From: Planosporangium spinosum | Lineage (GTDB): Bacteria > Actinomycetota > Actinomycetes > Mycobacteriales > Micromonosporaceae | Reading direction: 5' to 3' | Assembly: GCF_049999945.1 (NCBI RefSeq) | Contig: NZ_JBLYUB010000020.1 | Span: forward strand, 62,001 to 126,000 | Length of the DNA: 64,000 nucleotides | Part shown: positions 42,538 to 51,335 of the stretch, in pieces | Numbering within the stretch: the first letter of the stretch is position 1 | Layout: the number at the start of each line of letters is the position of its first letter | Position numbers and translations under genes: made by a program | The notes under the pieces: model-generated | Seen by the model: the letters and a program-made list of their open reading frames with translations, nothing else | Databases searched by the model: none | What the model was told of the DNA's origin: nothing

Positions 42538-43617
42538 TCAGCTTCGCCCGGCGCCGGCGACCTGGCCGGCGACGTTCATGGCAGCATCAGCCAGGAATTT
42601 CGCGGCCCAGTTGGGAAACGCGAGCGGTTCGAAGCCCCCGGTGAGCGGGAACGAGCCCGGCAGCGCGCCTTGCGCTGCCGGTTCCAGCGGCTGGCGCAGT
42701 TGCAACTCCGCCAGGCGTGCCAGGACCTGTTCGCAGCGTGCCCGCAGTTCCTCGTCGCCGTTGCGCCGCCCCAGGTCCCACCAGATCGTCACCATCTGGG
42801 CATCCCCGGTGAGACACGCGTAGTCGGCCCGCGGCGTGAAGCCGGGGCCGATCTCGCCCGGCAACAACGGGTACAACGGGGTGCGCAGTTCGGCCAGGCG
42901 GCGCGCGCATCGGTCCGCCGCGGCGCGGCACTGCTCGGCGAGCTCCTCGTCGAGCAGGTCGGCACAGCGCGACAGCCCGCGCAAGGCGTAGGCGATGGTG
43001 TGGGTCCACGGCGTGTGGTCGGCCGAGAACGCCATGCCGTCGATCCACCCGTCGGGACGAACCTGCTGCAGGATCCACTCCAGCGAGCGGCGTACCCCGG
43101 CCAGCACCGCTGGGTCTGCGGTGGCCCGCCACAGCTCCGCCAGGGCCCACGTGACGCGGGACGAGTATGTGTTGGCGAAGCCGAGGTGGGACAGCCAGGC
43201 ACCGTCCGGCCGCTGTTGTGTGAGCAGCCATCGGCCGGCGCGTTCGGCGGAATGCAGAAATGCGGGCTCGCCGGTGGCCGCTTCGAGCGCGAGCAGTCCC
43301 AGCATGATCTGCCCGACGTCGAAGACGACGGGTGGACCGTCGACGCCCATCCCGCCGGGGAACGCGCCGCCGGGCGACTGCAACTCCAGCAGCCAATCGC
43401 CGACCTCGCGGGCGCGTTCGGTCAGGGCGGGCCGGTCCAAGACGCGGCCTGCGCGCAGCATGGTCGGTACGAGGTAGCCGCTCGTCTCGGGGTACGGGGG
43501 CTGCCAACCGTGCCGCAGGTCGTAGCCGGCCGAGATGCCACGCCGCCCGGTCGCGTCGTGGGCCTTCTCCACCCAGCTCAGCGCGTCGGCGGCGACACGA
43601 AGGATGTCGTTGGTCAT
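42538..43617 (-). CDS. alpha/alpha-barrel protein resembling prenyltransferase/terpene-cyclase repeats
   Basis: A 359-residue soluble protein with repeated helix pairs ending in QSPGGAFPGG, QQRPDGAWLSH and QVRPDGWIDGMAFS. These QxxDGxW-like (QW) repeats are seen in (alpha/alpha)6-barrel proteins such as prenyltransferase-like, squalene-cyclase-like and some glycan enzymes. There is no clear DXDD motif, so terpene cyclisation is not supported. The start is ATG 43617, without a good ribosome binding site. It is divergent from the TauD gene, with a TTGCCAA array between. Function unknown. Confidence 0.55.
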   Translation of the reverse strand: MTNDILRVAADALSWVEKAHDATGRRGISAGYDLRHGWQPPYPETSGYLVPTMLRAGRVLDRPALTERAREVGDWLLELQSPGGAFPGGMGVDGPPVVFDVGQIMLGLLALEAATGEPAFLHSAERAGRWLLTQQRPDGAWLSHLGFANTYSSRVTWALAELWRATADPAVLAGVRRSLEWILQQVRPDGWIDGMAFSADHTPWTHTIAYALRGLSRCADLLDEELAEQCRAAADRCARRLAELRTPLYPLLPGEIGPGFTPRADYACLTGDAQMVTIWWDLGRRNGDEELRARCEQVLARLAELQLRQPLEPAAQGALPGSFPLTGGFEPLAFPNWAAKFLADAAMNVAGQVAGAGRS

Positions 43618-43646
43618 GCATTGATTGTCCAGCCCCACTGTCCACC

Positions 43647-43674
43647 CTGGCAAATTCTTGGCATACTTTGGCAA
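43647..43674 (-). promoter_or_regulatory. three-copy TTGCCAA array between the barrel-protein and TauD genes
   Basis: Read on the minus strand: TTGCCAA (43674-43668), ATGCCAA (43664-43658) and TTGCCAG (43653-43647), spaced 10 and 11 bp, followed after 6 nt by CAGTGG (43640-43635). The orientation points to the minus-strand gene, but the 95-nt gap is shared with TauD. Confidence 0.7.
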
Positions 43675-43712
43675 GAGATAGGTAAGCCGTCGGTAACCCA
43701 GAAAGGCCAGCC

Positions 43713-44606
43713 ATGACTGACACACTGCTGCCGTCGACAACGGTCACCGTGACGCCCCTGGCCGGGAACATCGGTGCGGTGGTCGCCGGCGTCGACGCCT
43801 CGGCCCCGCTGAGCGACGAGGTGATCGCGCAGGTGCGCAGGGCCCTGCTCGACCACAAGGTCATCTTCCTGCGGGAACAGCAACTCGACTACGACACCCA
43901 GGTCGCCTTCGTTAAGCGCTTCGGGGAGCTGACGCTCGGGCACCCCATCTACGAAAACGCCAAGGAGCAGCCGCACCTGCGGGCGATGGACTCCACTCAC
44001 GGCACCCGGGCCAACCACTGGCACACCGACCTGTCCTTCATCGAGCGCCCGCCGGCCGCGGCCTTCCTGCACGCCAAGGTCATCCCGCCGGTGGGTGGCG
44101 ACACCATCTGGGCCAACACGGTCACCGCGTACGAAAGCATGCCGCCCGAGATGCGTGACCTCGCCGATCGGCTGCGCGTGGTGCACAGCAACGACTCCGA
44201 CTTCACCGATGACACGGTCGACTGGCGCGGCGACTACATCGCCAACCGATTCGAGACCGAGCACCCGGCGGTCCGCGTACACCCGGAGACAGGTGAGCGC
44301 GCCCTGTTGCTCGGCGGCTTCGCCCGCAGCGTCGTGGGGTACAGCCCGCAGGTGTCGCGTGAGCTGATCCACGCGATGCAGGAGTACGTGACCAAGCCCG
44401 AGCACACCGTGCGGTGGCAGTGGCGCGTCGGCGACCTGGCCATCTGGGACAACCGCTCCACCGAGCACTACGCCATCTACGACTACGGCACGGCGCACCG
44501 CCGTGCGGAGCGGCTGACGCTGGTCGGCACGGTTCCGGTGGGCGTCGACGGGCGCACGAGCATAGTGCGCAGCGGCGACACGCGTGCGTACAGCAACGGC
44601 GCCTAG
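43713..44606 (+). CDS. TauD/TfdA-family 2-oxoglutarate dioxygenase
   Basis: A 297-residue enzyme: VTPLAGNIGAVVAGVDASAP, DHKVIFLREQQLDYDTQVAF, the iron ligands in NHWHTDLSFIERPPAA (His-x-Asp), GDTIWANTVTAYESMPPEMR, and the distal ligand region DLAIWDNRSTEHYAIYDYGT with an Arg soon after. Size and motifs match taurine/alpha-ketoglutarate dioxygenases. It is the third iron/2-oxoglutarate enzyme in the window. The substrate is unknown; the ATG at 43713 follows AGAAAGGCC. Confidence 0.85.
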   Translation: MTDTLLPSTTVTVTPLAGNIGAVVAGVDASAPLSDEVIAQVRRALLDHKVIFLREQQLDYDTQVAFVKRFGELTLGHPIYENAKEQPHLRAMDSTHGTRANHWHTDLSFIERPPAAAFLHAKVIPPVGGDTIWANTVTAYESMPPEMRDLADRLRVVHSNDSDFTDDTVDWRGDYIANRFETEHPAVRVHPETGERALLLGGFARSVVGYSPQVSRELIHAMQEYVTKPEHTVRWQWRVGDLAIWDNRSTEHYAIYDYGTAHRRAERLTLVGTVPVGVDGRTSIVRSGDTRAYSNGA

Positions 44607-44620
44607 CAGGCCCGGCGTCC

Positions 44621-44648
44621 CGCCGCCCGGCGACAGCGCCGGGCGGCG
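44621..44648. terminator. 12-bp hairpin between TauD and regulator genes
   Basis: CGCCGCCCGGCG (44621-44632) and CGCCGGGCGGCG (44637-44648) pair perfectly around ACAG. It serves the convergent TauD (+) and XRE/TPR (-) genes. Confidence 0.75.
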
Positions 44649-44703
44649 ATCACCGCACGGCCCGCATTCCCCGGGGTAGCCGTCGGCCGCGCCGCCTCCG
44701 GGA

Positions 44704-45927
44704 TCAGGCCTCGGCCAGGGCCGTGGCCAAAGTACGCCATATCTCGGCGACGAGCTCGACGTTGCGCGCGTCCTCCGCCTCCTTGGCGAGCTCGCGCATC
44801 CGATGCAGGCCCGCGTCGCGCTCGCCGCGCCGGATCTGCAACCGGGCGCGCGTGGCTTCGAACTTCACGCGATCGTGGAACGAGAGCAGGGACTGCTCGG
44901 CGGCGATCTGTTCGCACATGTCCCACGCCTCGTCCAGGCGGCCCTCCTCCACCGCGAGGTAGGCCCAGAGCGTCCGGATCTCCTGCTGGTGCAGATCTGT
45001 GCCGAGCAGGCTGACCACCGGGGCCGCCTCCTGCAGCCGGGCCCGCACCTCGTCCAGCGGTGGCGGGTCCACCTGCAGGTACAGCGAGGCCGCGGCGAGC
45101 CGTAGCCGCATCCACAGCACCAGGTCGGCACGGCTGTCCAGCAGGGCGAGTGCGCGTTCCAGTAGCTTGCGCCCGCCGGCATGGTCACCCTGGCGGGTGC
45201 TGACCGTGGCCGCCGCCCACAGCGCCTCGACGTGCGCTGTGCCGGCCATGTCCTCGGTGAGTTGGCAGAGGCGGACGGCGTGAACCTGCGCCGTAGCCAG
45301 CTCTCCCGCCTCCGCCTCGATCGAGATGAGCGCTTGCAACGCTCCGGCCTGCGCCGCCCGCGAGGCCTGCTCCGCCAGTTCGTACGCCTGCTGCGCGTAC
45401 TGCCGCGCCTCGGCGGTGTGGCCCAGCGTGCGCGCGCAGCAGGCGAGCCCGGTGCAGGTACGGGACCGCAGCTCCGGCGAGGTCAGCGATTCGCTGAGCG
45501 TGACCAGCTCCTTCAGTAGCCGGTACTCCTCGTCCTGGCGGCCCTCGCCGCGACGGACCTGGGCCAGCGTCCAGAGCGCCTGCCACCGCAGCGCCGGGTC
45601 GCAGTCGGGTGCCGCGCGCAAAGCCTCGGACAGCAGCTCGGCCAGGCCCGCGTCGTCCGCCGCGACCACAGTGGCGAGGACTTCGGCGATGACGGAGGGA
45701 CGGGCCGGTTCGGTGGCGTCGGACTCGGCGCTCTCGAAGGCGGAGAGCGGCACCCCGAGCCGGCGTGCGAGCGTCTCCACGGCCCGGGGGGTCGGCGGCC
45801 GGGCGCCGGATTCCAGCCGGGACAGGTATCCGGCCGACATGACGCCGTCGGCGAGCGCGGCCTGGGACAGGCGGCGTTGAGCACGAAGTGCCCGGAGGCG
45901 CTGGCCGAAGGCAGGTTGTTCGAGCAT
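44704..45927 (-). CDS. XRE-HTH/TPR regulator, paralogue 1
   Basis: A 407-residue regulator. Residues ~6-62 are a Cro/XRE helix-turn-helix (FGQRLRALRAQRRLSQAALA, then GYLSRLESGARPPTPRAVET). The remaining ~340 residues are alpha-helical repeats of TPR character (LRWQALWTLAQVRRGEGRQD; EALWAAATVSTRQGDHAGGR). HTH plus TPR is the architecture of RRNPP-type peptide-sensing regulators, but it also occurs in other XRE proteins. It begins MLEQPAFGQRLRALR exactly like the proteins at 49971 and 61534. ATG 45927 after GAGGAAG. It is the best local candidate for binding the TTGCCAA arrays; that is inference. Confidence 0.82.
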   Translation of the reverse strand: MLEQPAFGQRLRALRAQRRLSQAALADGVMSAGYLSRLESGARPPTPRAVETLARRLGVPLSAFESAESDATEPARPSVIAEVLATVVAADDAGLAELLSEALRAAPDCDPALRWQALWTLAQVRRGEGRQDEEYRLLKELVTLSESLTSPELRSRTCTGLACCARTLGHTAEARQYAQQAYELAEQASRAAQAGALQALISIEAEAGELATAQVHAVRLCQLTEDMAGTAHVEALWAAATVSTRQGDHAGGRKLLERALALLDSRADLVLWMRLRLAAASLYLQVDPPPLDEVRARLQEAAPVVSLLGTDLHQQEIRTLWAYLAVEEGRLDEAWDMCEQIAAEQSLLSFHDRVKFEATRARLQIRRGERDAGLHRMRELAKEAEDARNVELVAEIWRTLATALAEA

Positions 45928-46089
45928 CGTGCTTCCTCGGCGTGTCAAAAGTCCGTCAATGATGTTGCCTACCGGCACACGGTAGCGCCACGCACTCCTT
46001 TCCGCGAGAGAGACATACCACGTTTGACCAGACCGACAATGCGCCATAACCGCGTGAATTGACTAACGGTGGCCCGGAAGGCACGGAAT

Positions 46090-46112
46090 GGCACCGGCCG
46101 GCGGCCGGTGCC
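46090..46112 (-). terminator. 10-bp hairpin after the sugar-exporter gene
   Basis: GGCACCGGCC and GGCCGGTGCC form a perfect stem with a 3-nt loop, 17 nt past the stop of the minus-strand MFS gene. The rest of 45928-46128 is the untranslated region before the regulator; a TTGCCT-N3-CGGCAC pair lies at 45964-45979. Confidence 0.65.
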
Positions 46113-46128
46113 ATGATGCCGGCGTCGC

Positions 46129-47370
46129 TCAGCCGGCGGGGACTTGCACGCTTTCGCTCGCCTCGTCGTGGGCGCGGCCGCGCCGGGCGGCGGCGGCGGC
46201 GAGGAGCATCGTGGCCGCCGCGGCCAGCACCGCGCAGACGAAGAAGACGTTGGTGAACCCGAACCACTCTGCGACCACGCCGGCGGTGGTGCCGCCGAGC
46301 AGGATGCCGGTCTGGAATGAGCTGGTGTAGAGCGAGGACGCCACGCCGACCCGATCACCCATGGCGTCCTGCAGGATGGTCACCGGAATGCTCAGGACAA
46401 TCGCGGTCCAGAATGCGTTCGGCAGCTGCAGCAGCAGCAGCGCGGCCTTGGAATGGGCGAACGGCAGCGCGGCGAAGAACACCGTGGCGCAGGCGGTGGC
46501 CGCCAGCACCAGCCGCCACTTGCCGATGCGGTCCGCGTGCCGGCCCAGTAGCAGGATCACGCTGACCTCCAGCGCGGCGCACAGCCCGAGCAGCAACCCG
46601 GTGAACCCTGCGTCGAGACCGAGGTCACGGGTGACGAAAAGAGCGATGTTGATCTGATAGATGTTGTTGACCGTCAACATGAGCATGACGGCCAGGATGA
46701 GTAGCCAGAGCGAGCGGCCGATGCCGGCGAACGGGTTTCCCTTGGCCGTAGTTTTCGTCACCGTGCCGGTGAGGTCCGGCAGCAGCCAGCGGCAGAGCAC
46801 GCCCGAGGTCATGTAGAGCACCGCCGTGAGCAGGTACAGCGCCGCGAACCCGCGTACGTCGATGAGTAAGAAACCCAGCGGCGGGCCGACGATCCAGCAC
46901 GCCGACGTGATCGAGCGCAGCACCGAATTGAGCAACGTCGGATTCAGCGCGCGCGCCGAGGCGAAGTCGCGGTTGTACGCGAAGATCTGCGCGAAACCCG
47001 ATCCGCCGATGGCGAAGAGGACGGCGCCGATGGCGAACAGCACGTAGTAGTTGCGGATCGTCGTATAGGCCAGCGCGCCCGAGGCCGAGAAGAAGGGGCA
47101 GAGCGTCAGCAGCGCGCGCCGGTTGCCGGTACGGTCCGACAAGGCGCCGAGCGTCAGCCCGGACACCACCTCCAGCAGCCCGCGACCGGTGAAGTACATC
47201 CCGATCATCAAGGGGGTGGCACCGATCGCCGTGGCGAGGAACAGGCTCGTCGACGTGTTCACCAGCGCGCCGCCGACACCGACGATGGCCGTGTTGACCA
47301 TGAGGCCGCGGAGGGCACCGTCCTTGATGAGTTGGGCGAAGCCCGTGCTCTTGCCTTCCAACGCCGTCAC
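46129..47370 (-). CDS. MFS transporter, SetA-like sugar-efflux type
   Basis: A 413-residue twelve-helix protein: LIKDGALRGLMVNTAIVGVG in helix 1, LTLGALSDRTGNRRALLTLC for the loop 2-3 motif, LRSITSACWIVGPPLGFLLI and LLGRHADRIGKWRLVLAATA. This looks like the sugar-efflux (SET) subgroup, which suits export of a glycosylated product. The GTG at 47370 overlaps the GT2 stop by 4 nt (GTGA), so both are one operon. Confidence 0.78.
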   Translation of the reverse strand: MTALEGKSTGFAQLIKDGALRGLMVNTAIVGVGGALVNTSTSLFLATAIGATPLMIGMYFTGRGLLEVVSGLTLGALSDRTGNRRALLTLCPFFSASGALAYTTIRNYYVLFAIGAVLFAIGGSGFAQIFAYNRDFASARALNPTLLNSVLRSITSACWIVGPPLGFLLIDVRGFAALYLLTAVLYMTSGVLCRWLLPDLTGTVTKTTAKGNPFAGIGRSLWLLILAVMLMLTVNNIYQINIALFVTRDLGLDAGFTGLLLGLCAALEVSVILLLGRHADRIGKWRLVLAATACATVFFAALPFAHSKAALLLLQLPNAFWTAIVLSIPVTILQDAMGDRVGVASSLYTSSFQTGILLGGTTAGVVAEWFGFTNVFFVCAVLAAAATMLLAAAAARRGRAHDEASESVQVPAG

Positions 47371-48314
47371 CTGGTCCCGGTGGAGGCCGGCGTTTCCCCG
47401 CCGGCCGGCCGGATTCCGGGCGGGGCGTCGCCATTCTGGCGCGCGGCGAGGTACTCCGCGCAGGATGGCAGGCCACGGTCGCGGATGACCTGCTCGATCA
47501 GAAAGATGTCGTGGTCGGGACGCAGGCGAGTGATCGGGGTGTCGTACTTGGCGGCGAAGTAGCGGTGGTTCGCCTTGGCGCTGCGGGTGTCCTCCTTGGG
47601 GTGGGGGCAGTGCACGGCCGCCGCGTCGCGGCTCAGCAGGAACCGCGCTCCGCCGCGATGCAGTCGGTACGCCAGGTCGACGTCCTCGCCGCCCCAGGAC
47701 CGGTACGCCTCGTCGAACATCCCGACCGCACGGGCCTGCGCCGTGTCCACCGACACGTTGCAGGTCCAGAAGATCAGCCACGGTGCGGCCAGCTTCCACA
47801 GCTCCTCGCCGTACCGGTCGTAGTACCACTCCCGGACGTCGGGGAGCGAGTGGTCGTGCGCGAGCCGGCGGATGGTGCCGTCCGGATCCGCCGGGTCGAT
47901 CCGGTCCGCGGCGGCGCGCACGTCGTCCGCGAAGCCCCAGACGTAGCCGACGACCGCGGCGGGGCCGGCCGTACTCTCGTGCGCGGCACAGTGCGCCGCC
48001 AGCGCATGCGACCCGAGCACCACGCCGGAGTCAACGAAGACGCTCACCGGCCCGCGCGCCTCCCGCAGACCCATGTTGCGGGCCTTCGCCACCCGGAAGC
48101 CCTCGTCCTCCTGGTAGAAGTAGCGGATCGGCAGCCGGTCGGTGTAGCTCGCCACCACCGCGTCCGTGCCGTCACTCGATCCGTCGTCGGCCACGATGAC
48201 CTCGAAGTCGCCGGGCGGCATGTCCTGCCGCACGAAGGAGTCCAGCGTGTGCCGGAGCAGGCCTGCCCGGTTGTACGTCGGCACGATGACGGTGCAGCGC
48301 GGCAGTGTGGTCAT
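47367..48314 (-). CDS. GT2-family glycosyltransferase
   Basis: A 315-residue enzyme with GT-A signature CTVIVPTYNRAGLLRHTLDS, EVIVADDGSSDGTDAVVASY, GFRVAKARNMGLREARGPVS, and the N-terminal-galactosyltransferase-like acceptor motif MFDEAYRSWGGEDVDLAYRL. The usual DxD position reads FVDSGVVL, so only one Asp is present and metal binding may be altered. The ATG at 48314 follows GAGGGACAG. It is first in a two-gene operon with the exporter. Confidence 0.8.
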   Translation of the reverse strand: MTTLPRCTVIVPTYNRAGLLRHTLDSFVRQDMPPGDFEVIVADDGSSDGTDAVVASYTDRLPIRYFYQEDEGFRVAKARNMGLREARGPVSVFVDSGVVLGSHALAAHCAAHESTAGPAAVVGYVWGFADDVRAAADRIDPADPDGTIRRLAHDHSLPDVREWYYDRYGEELWKLAAPWLIFWTCNVSVDTAQARAVGMFDEAYRSWGGEDVDLAYRLHRGGARFLLSRDAAAVHCPHPKEDTRSAKANHRYFAAKYDTPITRLRPDHDIFLIEQVIRDRGLPSCAEYLAARQNGDAPPGIRPAGGETPASTGTR

Positions 48315-48392
48315 GAAGTCTGTCCCTCTTCGGATCGCGGCCCGGGCGAGCGGACGATGCCCCACCCCGGCGACCGGTGCGAACAAGCCCGA

Positions 48393-48421
48393 GTGTGCCG
48401 GTCCCGGCAACTCGTGGCAAC
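48393..48421 (-). promoter_or_regulatory. TTGCCAA pair and CACACT before the GT2-exporter operon
   Basis: On the minus strand TTGCCAC (48421-48415) and TTGCCGG (48411-48405) are 10 bp apart, and CACACT (48398-48393) follows after exactly 6 nt, the same geometry as upstream of galE. The start codon is at 48314. Confidence 0.7.
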
Positions 48422-48531
48422 TGGCGCGGATTGCGGGTACGTCGTCCGCCCCATACCCGAAACCGGCCGGTCGGCAACGCGGCACTCTGGGCGAATCTCC
48501 CACTTCTGCGACGCGCGGCGCAGCACCTATG

Positions 48532-48592
48532 TTGCCATTGATTGCCAAAGGTATCCAGCGATATTGCCACATCTTGCCTCCTGGTGCAGACT
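48532..48592 (+). promoter_or_regulatory. five-copy TTGCCAA array and CAGACT before the GT-B gene
   Basis: TTGCCAT (48532), TTGCCAA (48542), TATCCAG (48552), TTGCCAC (48564) and TTGCCTC (48574) are spaced 10, 10, 12 and 10 bp. CAGACT (48587-48592) follows the last after 6 nt. The ATG is at 48629. Confidence 0.72.
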
Positions 48593-48628
48593 GGACGGCC
48601 TATCTGCCGATGCAAAGGGAGGCACCTC

Positions 48629-49759
48629 ATGACCGACGCCGATCGCCCGGGGCAAACACCCACCGTACCGACCCGGCGTGTTCTCGTCGGCGCCTGCGGC
48701 ATGGGCAACGGGCACGCCTCGCGCCAGCTGAACCTGGTGCGCCGGCTGCAGGAACGCGGCCACCGCGTCGCCCTCGTCACGTTCGGCGACGGCGTCGCCG
48801 CGCTCGACGACGCCTTCCCGTCGCACGTGCCGATCGCGGAGCCCACCCACTACCCGGGGGGCTGGGTCGCCATGACGCCCACTGGCATCGACATCCATCG
48901 CAGCGCGGAGAACGGCCGGGCGCTCGACCCGCGCGGCGATGCGTGGAACTTCGCGCTCTGCGAGCGGGTCGTCGAACAGCTCGGAGACGTGCCGGACGTG
49001 GTGCTGACCGACTACGAGCCGGCGAGCGCGCAGATCGCGTACATGGTGGGCGCTCGGCTGATCACCACCGAGCAGCAGAGCAAGTTCCTCCTGTACCGCA
49101 CGCCGGACGCCGGCGGCTACACCCGCTGGCACGAAGCCGCCAAGCTGCGGTACTTCTTCCCCGCGGCCGACGAACGGATCGCCTCGTCGTTCTTCCCGCT
49201 GGAGTGGGAGCGCGACGAGCGCTACCACGGTCAGGTGATCGAACCGATCCTGCGCCCGGACGTGCTGTCGATGACGCCTGAGCTCGACGAGAAGTCCGTG
49301 GTCGTCTACATGTCGCCGTACGCCGCGATGCGCCAAGAGCCCGCCGAGTTCCTGCGCGTACTCGCCGGCTTCCCGGAGGTGACGTTCACCGTCTTCAGCA
49401 AGACACCCATCGGCGACGCTCCGCAGAACGTGGTGGCCTCGCTCTTCGACCGGCCGAAGTTCACCGAGGCCCTGCGCAGCTGCTCGGCAGTGGTCTCCAC
49501 GGCCGGCCATCAGCTGCTGTCGGAGTGCCTGTACCTGCGCAAGCCGGTGCTCGCGCTGCCGTTCGACGTCTACGAGCAGCAGTTCAACGCGATGATGCTG
49601 GACCACTGCGGTATCGGCATGCGGGCCGACGGGCTGTCGCCGGAACTGCTGCGGCGGTTCCTGGACCAGCGTGCCGCGTTCGCCGAGACCGCCGACCGGC
49701 TCGCGAGCCGCCAGTTCACCGGTTCCTCGGCCGGACTGCTGGAACGCCTGGGCCTTTGA
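48629..49759 (+). CDS. GT-B glycosyltransferase (MurG/COG1819-like)
   Basis: A 376-residue GT-B protein: VLVGACGMGNGHASRQLNLV with a glycine-rich acceptor loop, DVVLTDYEPASAQIAYMVGA, VVVYMSPYAAMRQEPAEFLR, then the donor-side VVSTAGHQLLSECLYLRKPV and LALPFDVYEQQFNAMMLDHC. The glycine loop and the AGxxxLxE/P-Q pattern resemble the MurG/GT28-like family. The ATG at 48629 follows GGGAGG. The XRE/TPR regulator follows 211 nt downstream on the same strand. Donor and acceptor unknown. Confidence 0.8.
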   Translation: MTDADRPGQTPTVPTRRVLVGACGMGNGHASRQLNLVRRLQERGHRVALVTFGDGVAALDDAFPSHVPIAEPTHYPGGWVAMTPTGIDIHRSAENGRALDPRGDAWNFALCERVVEQLGDVPDVVLTDYEPASAQIAYMVGARLITTEQQSKFLLYRTPDAGGYTRWHEAAKLRYFFPAADERIASSFFPLEWERDERYHGQVIEPILRPDVLSMTPELDEKSVVVYMSPYAAMRQEPAEFLRVLAGFPEVTFTVFSKTPIGDAPQNVVASLFDRPKFTEALRSCSAVVSTAGHQLLSECLYLRKPVLALPFDVYEQQFNAMMLDHCGIGMRADGLSPELLRRFLDQRAAFAETADRLASRQFTGSSAGLLERLGL

Positions 49760-49970
49760 TCGTCTCGTACGTCGACGACTGCGCAACCCGGCGGTCGGCC
49801 CCGGCCCGGTCAGCACGACGGCACTTTCACGTCGGACCGTGGCCGGCGCCGGCATCCGCGAGAACAGGACATTCCCGCTTGATGGAATTTCAAAGCCGAG
49901 AGAGAAAGGCATACTTCCGTTTCCACTGTGCCCGGTCCGTGTGACTCGGACGCTTCAAGACGAGGGCGAG

Positions 49971-51248
49971 ATGCTCGAACAACCGGCTTTCGGTCAGCGG
50001 CTACGGGCCCTGCGCGTCAAGCGAGGGCTCTCACAGGTCGCGCTGGCCGGCGACGGAATGTCCACCGGATACCTCTCCCGCCTCGAGTCGGGCACGCGCC
50101 GGCCGAACAGCCGGATCGTCGAATACCTGGCACAGCGACTCGGTGTACCGGTCACGGAGCTGGCCGCACCATCCGTCGCGCAGAGCGGTCCGCCGTCGTC
50201 GCAGACCTCGTCGCTCGTGCAGTTCCTCGCCGCGGCCATCTCCACCTCGGCCGACGACGAAACGACCGAATCGCTCGCCGCCGCGCTGCGCAACTCCGAC
50301 AGCTGGGACTCGGCCCTGCGCTGGCAGGCGTTGTGGCTTCTGGCCCGCACGCTCGACGGCAAGGGGCGGCACGAGGAGGAGCACGCCCTGCTCACCGAGC
50401 TCACTCAGCTCAGTGACGAGCTGGGCGCGCCGGAGCTGCGGGCCCGCGCTTACACCCGACTGTCACGCTGCGTACGGATGCTGGGCGACAACGACTCGGC
50501 CCGAGACCACGCGATGACGGCGTGGCAGGCCGCCGAGGGGCTGTTCGTAGCGGACCGCGCCGGCGCGTTGCACGCCCTGGTTTCCGCGGAGGCGGAACTT
50601 GGCCACCTCAACGAGGCGTGGACCCACGCCGACCGGCTCTGCGCGCTGACCGAGCAGTCGACGGGCACCCTGCAGGTCGAGGCATTGTGGGCGGCGGCGA
50701 CGGTACGCCTCCGGCAGGGTGACTACCGCGGCGCCCGCGAGCTGCTGGAGCGCGCGCTGCTCGGGCTCGACGGTCGGCAGAACCTGATGCTGTGGACCCG
50801 GCTGCGACTGGCCGCCGCCTCCCTTTATCTACAGCTCACCGAACCGCTCACGGACCGCGCGCAGGCCCTGCTCGACGAGGTCACCCCGGTTCTGCGGGTG
50901 GTCGGCACCGAACTGCACGACCAGCAGCTACAGACCCTGCGTGCCCATCTCGCCTTCGAGCAGGGCCGTCTGGACGAGGCCCGGGCGATCTGTGGCCAGA
51001 TCGACGAGTGTGCGCTGCTGCTGTCATTCCGGGACCGGATCCGTTTCCAAGCGCTGTGCTGTCGGCTGCGCATCCTGGACGGCGACCACGAGAACGCCGT
51101 ACGGGAGCTGCAAGAACTAGCCCGACAGGCGCAGGAGGCGCGCAACCCGGAACTCACCGCGGAGGTGTGGCGCACCATCGCCGAAACGCTCGCGCAGCGA
51201 TTCGCCCCAGCGCCCACAGGATCGCCGCCGCGCAGCGGTCACGCCTGA
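49971..51248 (+). CDS. XRE-HTH/TPR regulator, paralogue 2
   Basis: A 425-residue protein beginning with the family sequence MLEQPAFGQRLRALR. The HTH (RGLSQVALAGDGMSTGYLSR, then LESGTRRPNSRIVEYLAQRL) is followed by about 340 residues of TPR-like helices (LRWQALWLLARTLDGKGRHE; EALWAAATVRLRQGDYRGAR). ATG 49971 with GAGGGCGAG upstream. It lies directly before the A-T-C NRPS gene; 87 nt with several TTGCCA-type sites separate them. It is closer in sequence to the third paralogue (61534) than to the first. Confidence 0.82.
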   Translation: MLEQPAFGQRLRALRVKRGLSQVALAGDGMSTGYLSRLESGTRRPNSRIVEYLAQRLGVPVTELAAPSVAQSGPPSSQTSSLVQFLAAAISTSADDETTESLAAALRNSDSWDSALRWQALWLLARTLDGKGRHEEEHALLTELTQLSDELGAPELRARAYTRLSRCVRMLGDNDSARDHAMTAWQAAEGLFVADRAGALHALVSAEAELGHLNEAWTHADRLCALTEQSTGTLQVEALWAAATVRLRQGDYRGARELLERALLGLDGRQNLMLWTRLRLAAASLYLQLTEPLTDRAQALLDEVTPVLRVVGTELHDQQLQTLRAHLAFEQGRLDEARAICGQIDECALLLSFRDRIRFQALCCRLRILDGDHENAVRELQELARQAQEARNPELTAEVWRTIAETLAQRFAPAPTGSPPRSGHA

Positions 51249-51250
51249 GG

Positions 51251-51318
51251 TTGCCGCTCCTGGCAACTGGTGACAACATTGCACTGGCTCTTGGCATCAG
51301 GTTTGCCAGTGTTGCCAG
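51251..51318 (+). promoter_or_regulatory. dense TTGCCA/TGGCAA cluster before the A-T-C NRPS gene
   Basis: TTGCCGC (51251), TGGCAA (51261), TGACAA (51271), TTGGCAT (51291), TTGCCAG (51303) and TTGCCAG (51312) crowd this short gap in both orientations. The GGGAGG ribosome binding site begins at 51324, so the last copies are within 20 nt of the GTG start and may act as a repressor site or be transcribed. Confidence 0.6.
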
Positions 51319-51335
51319 TCGACGGGAGGCGCTCC

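Noticed and set aside
42538..43617. Terpene or squalene cyclase
   Set aside because: QW-like repeats are present but no DXDD or DDXXD catalytic motif is visible, so I call only the fold.
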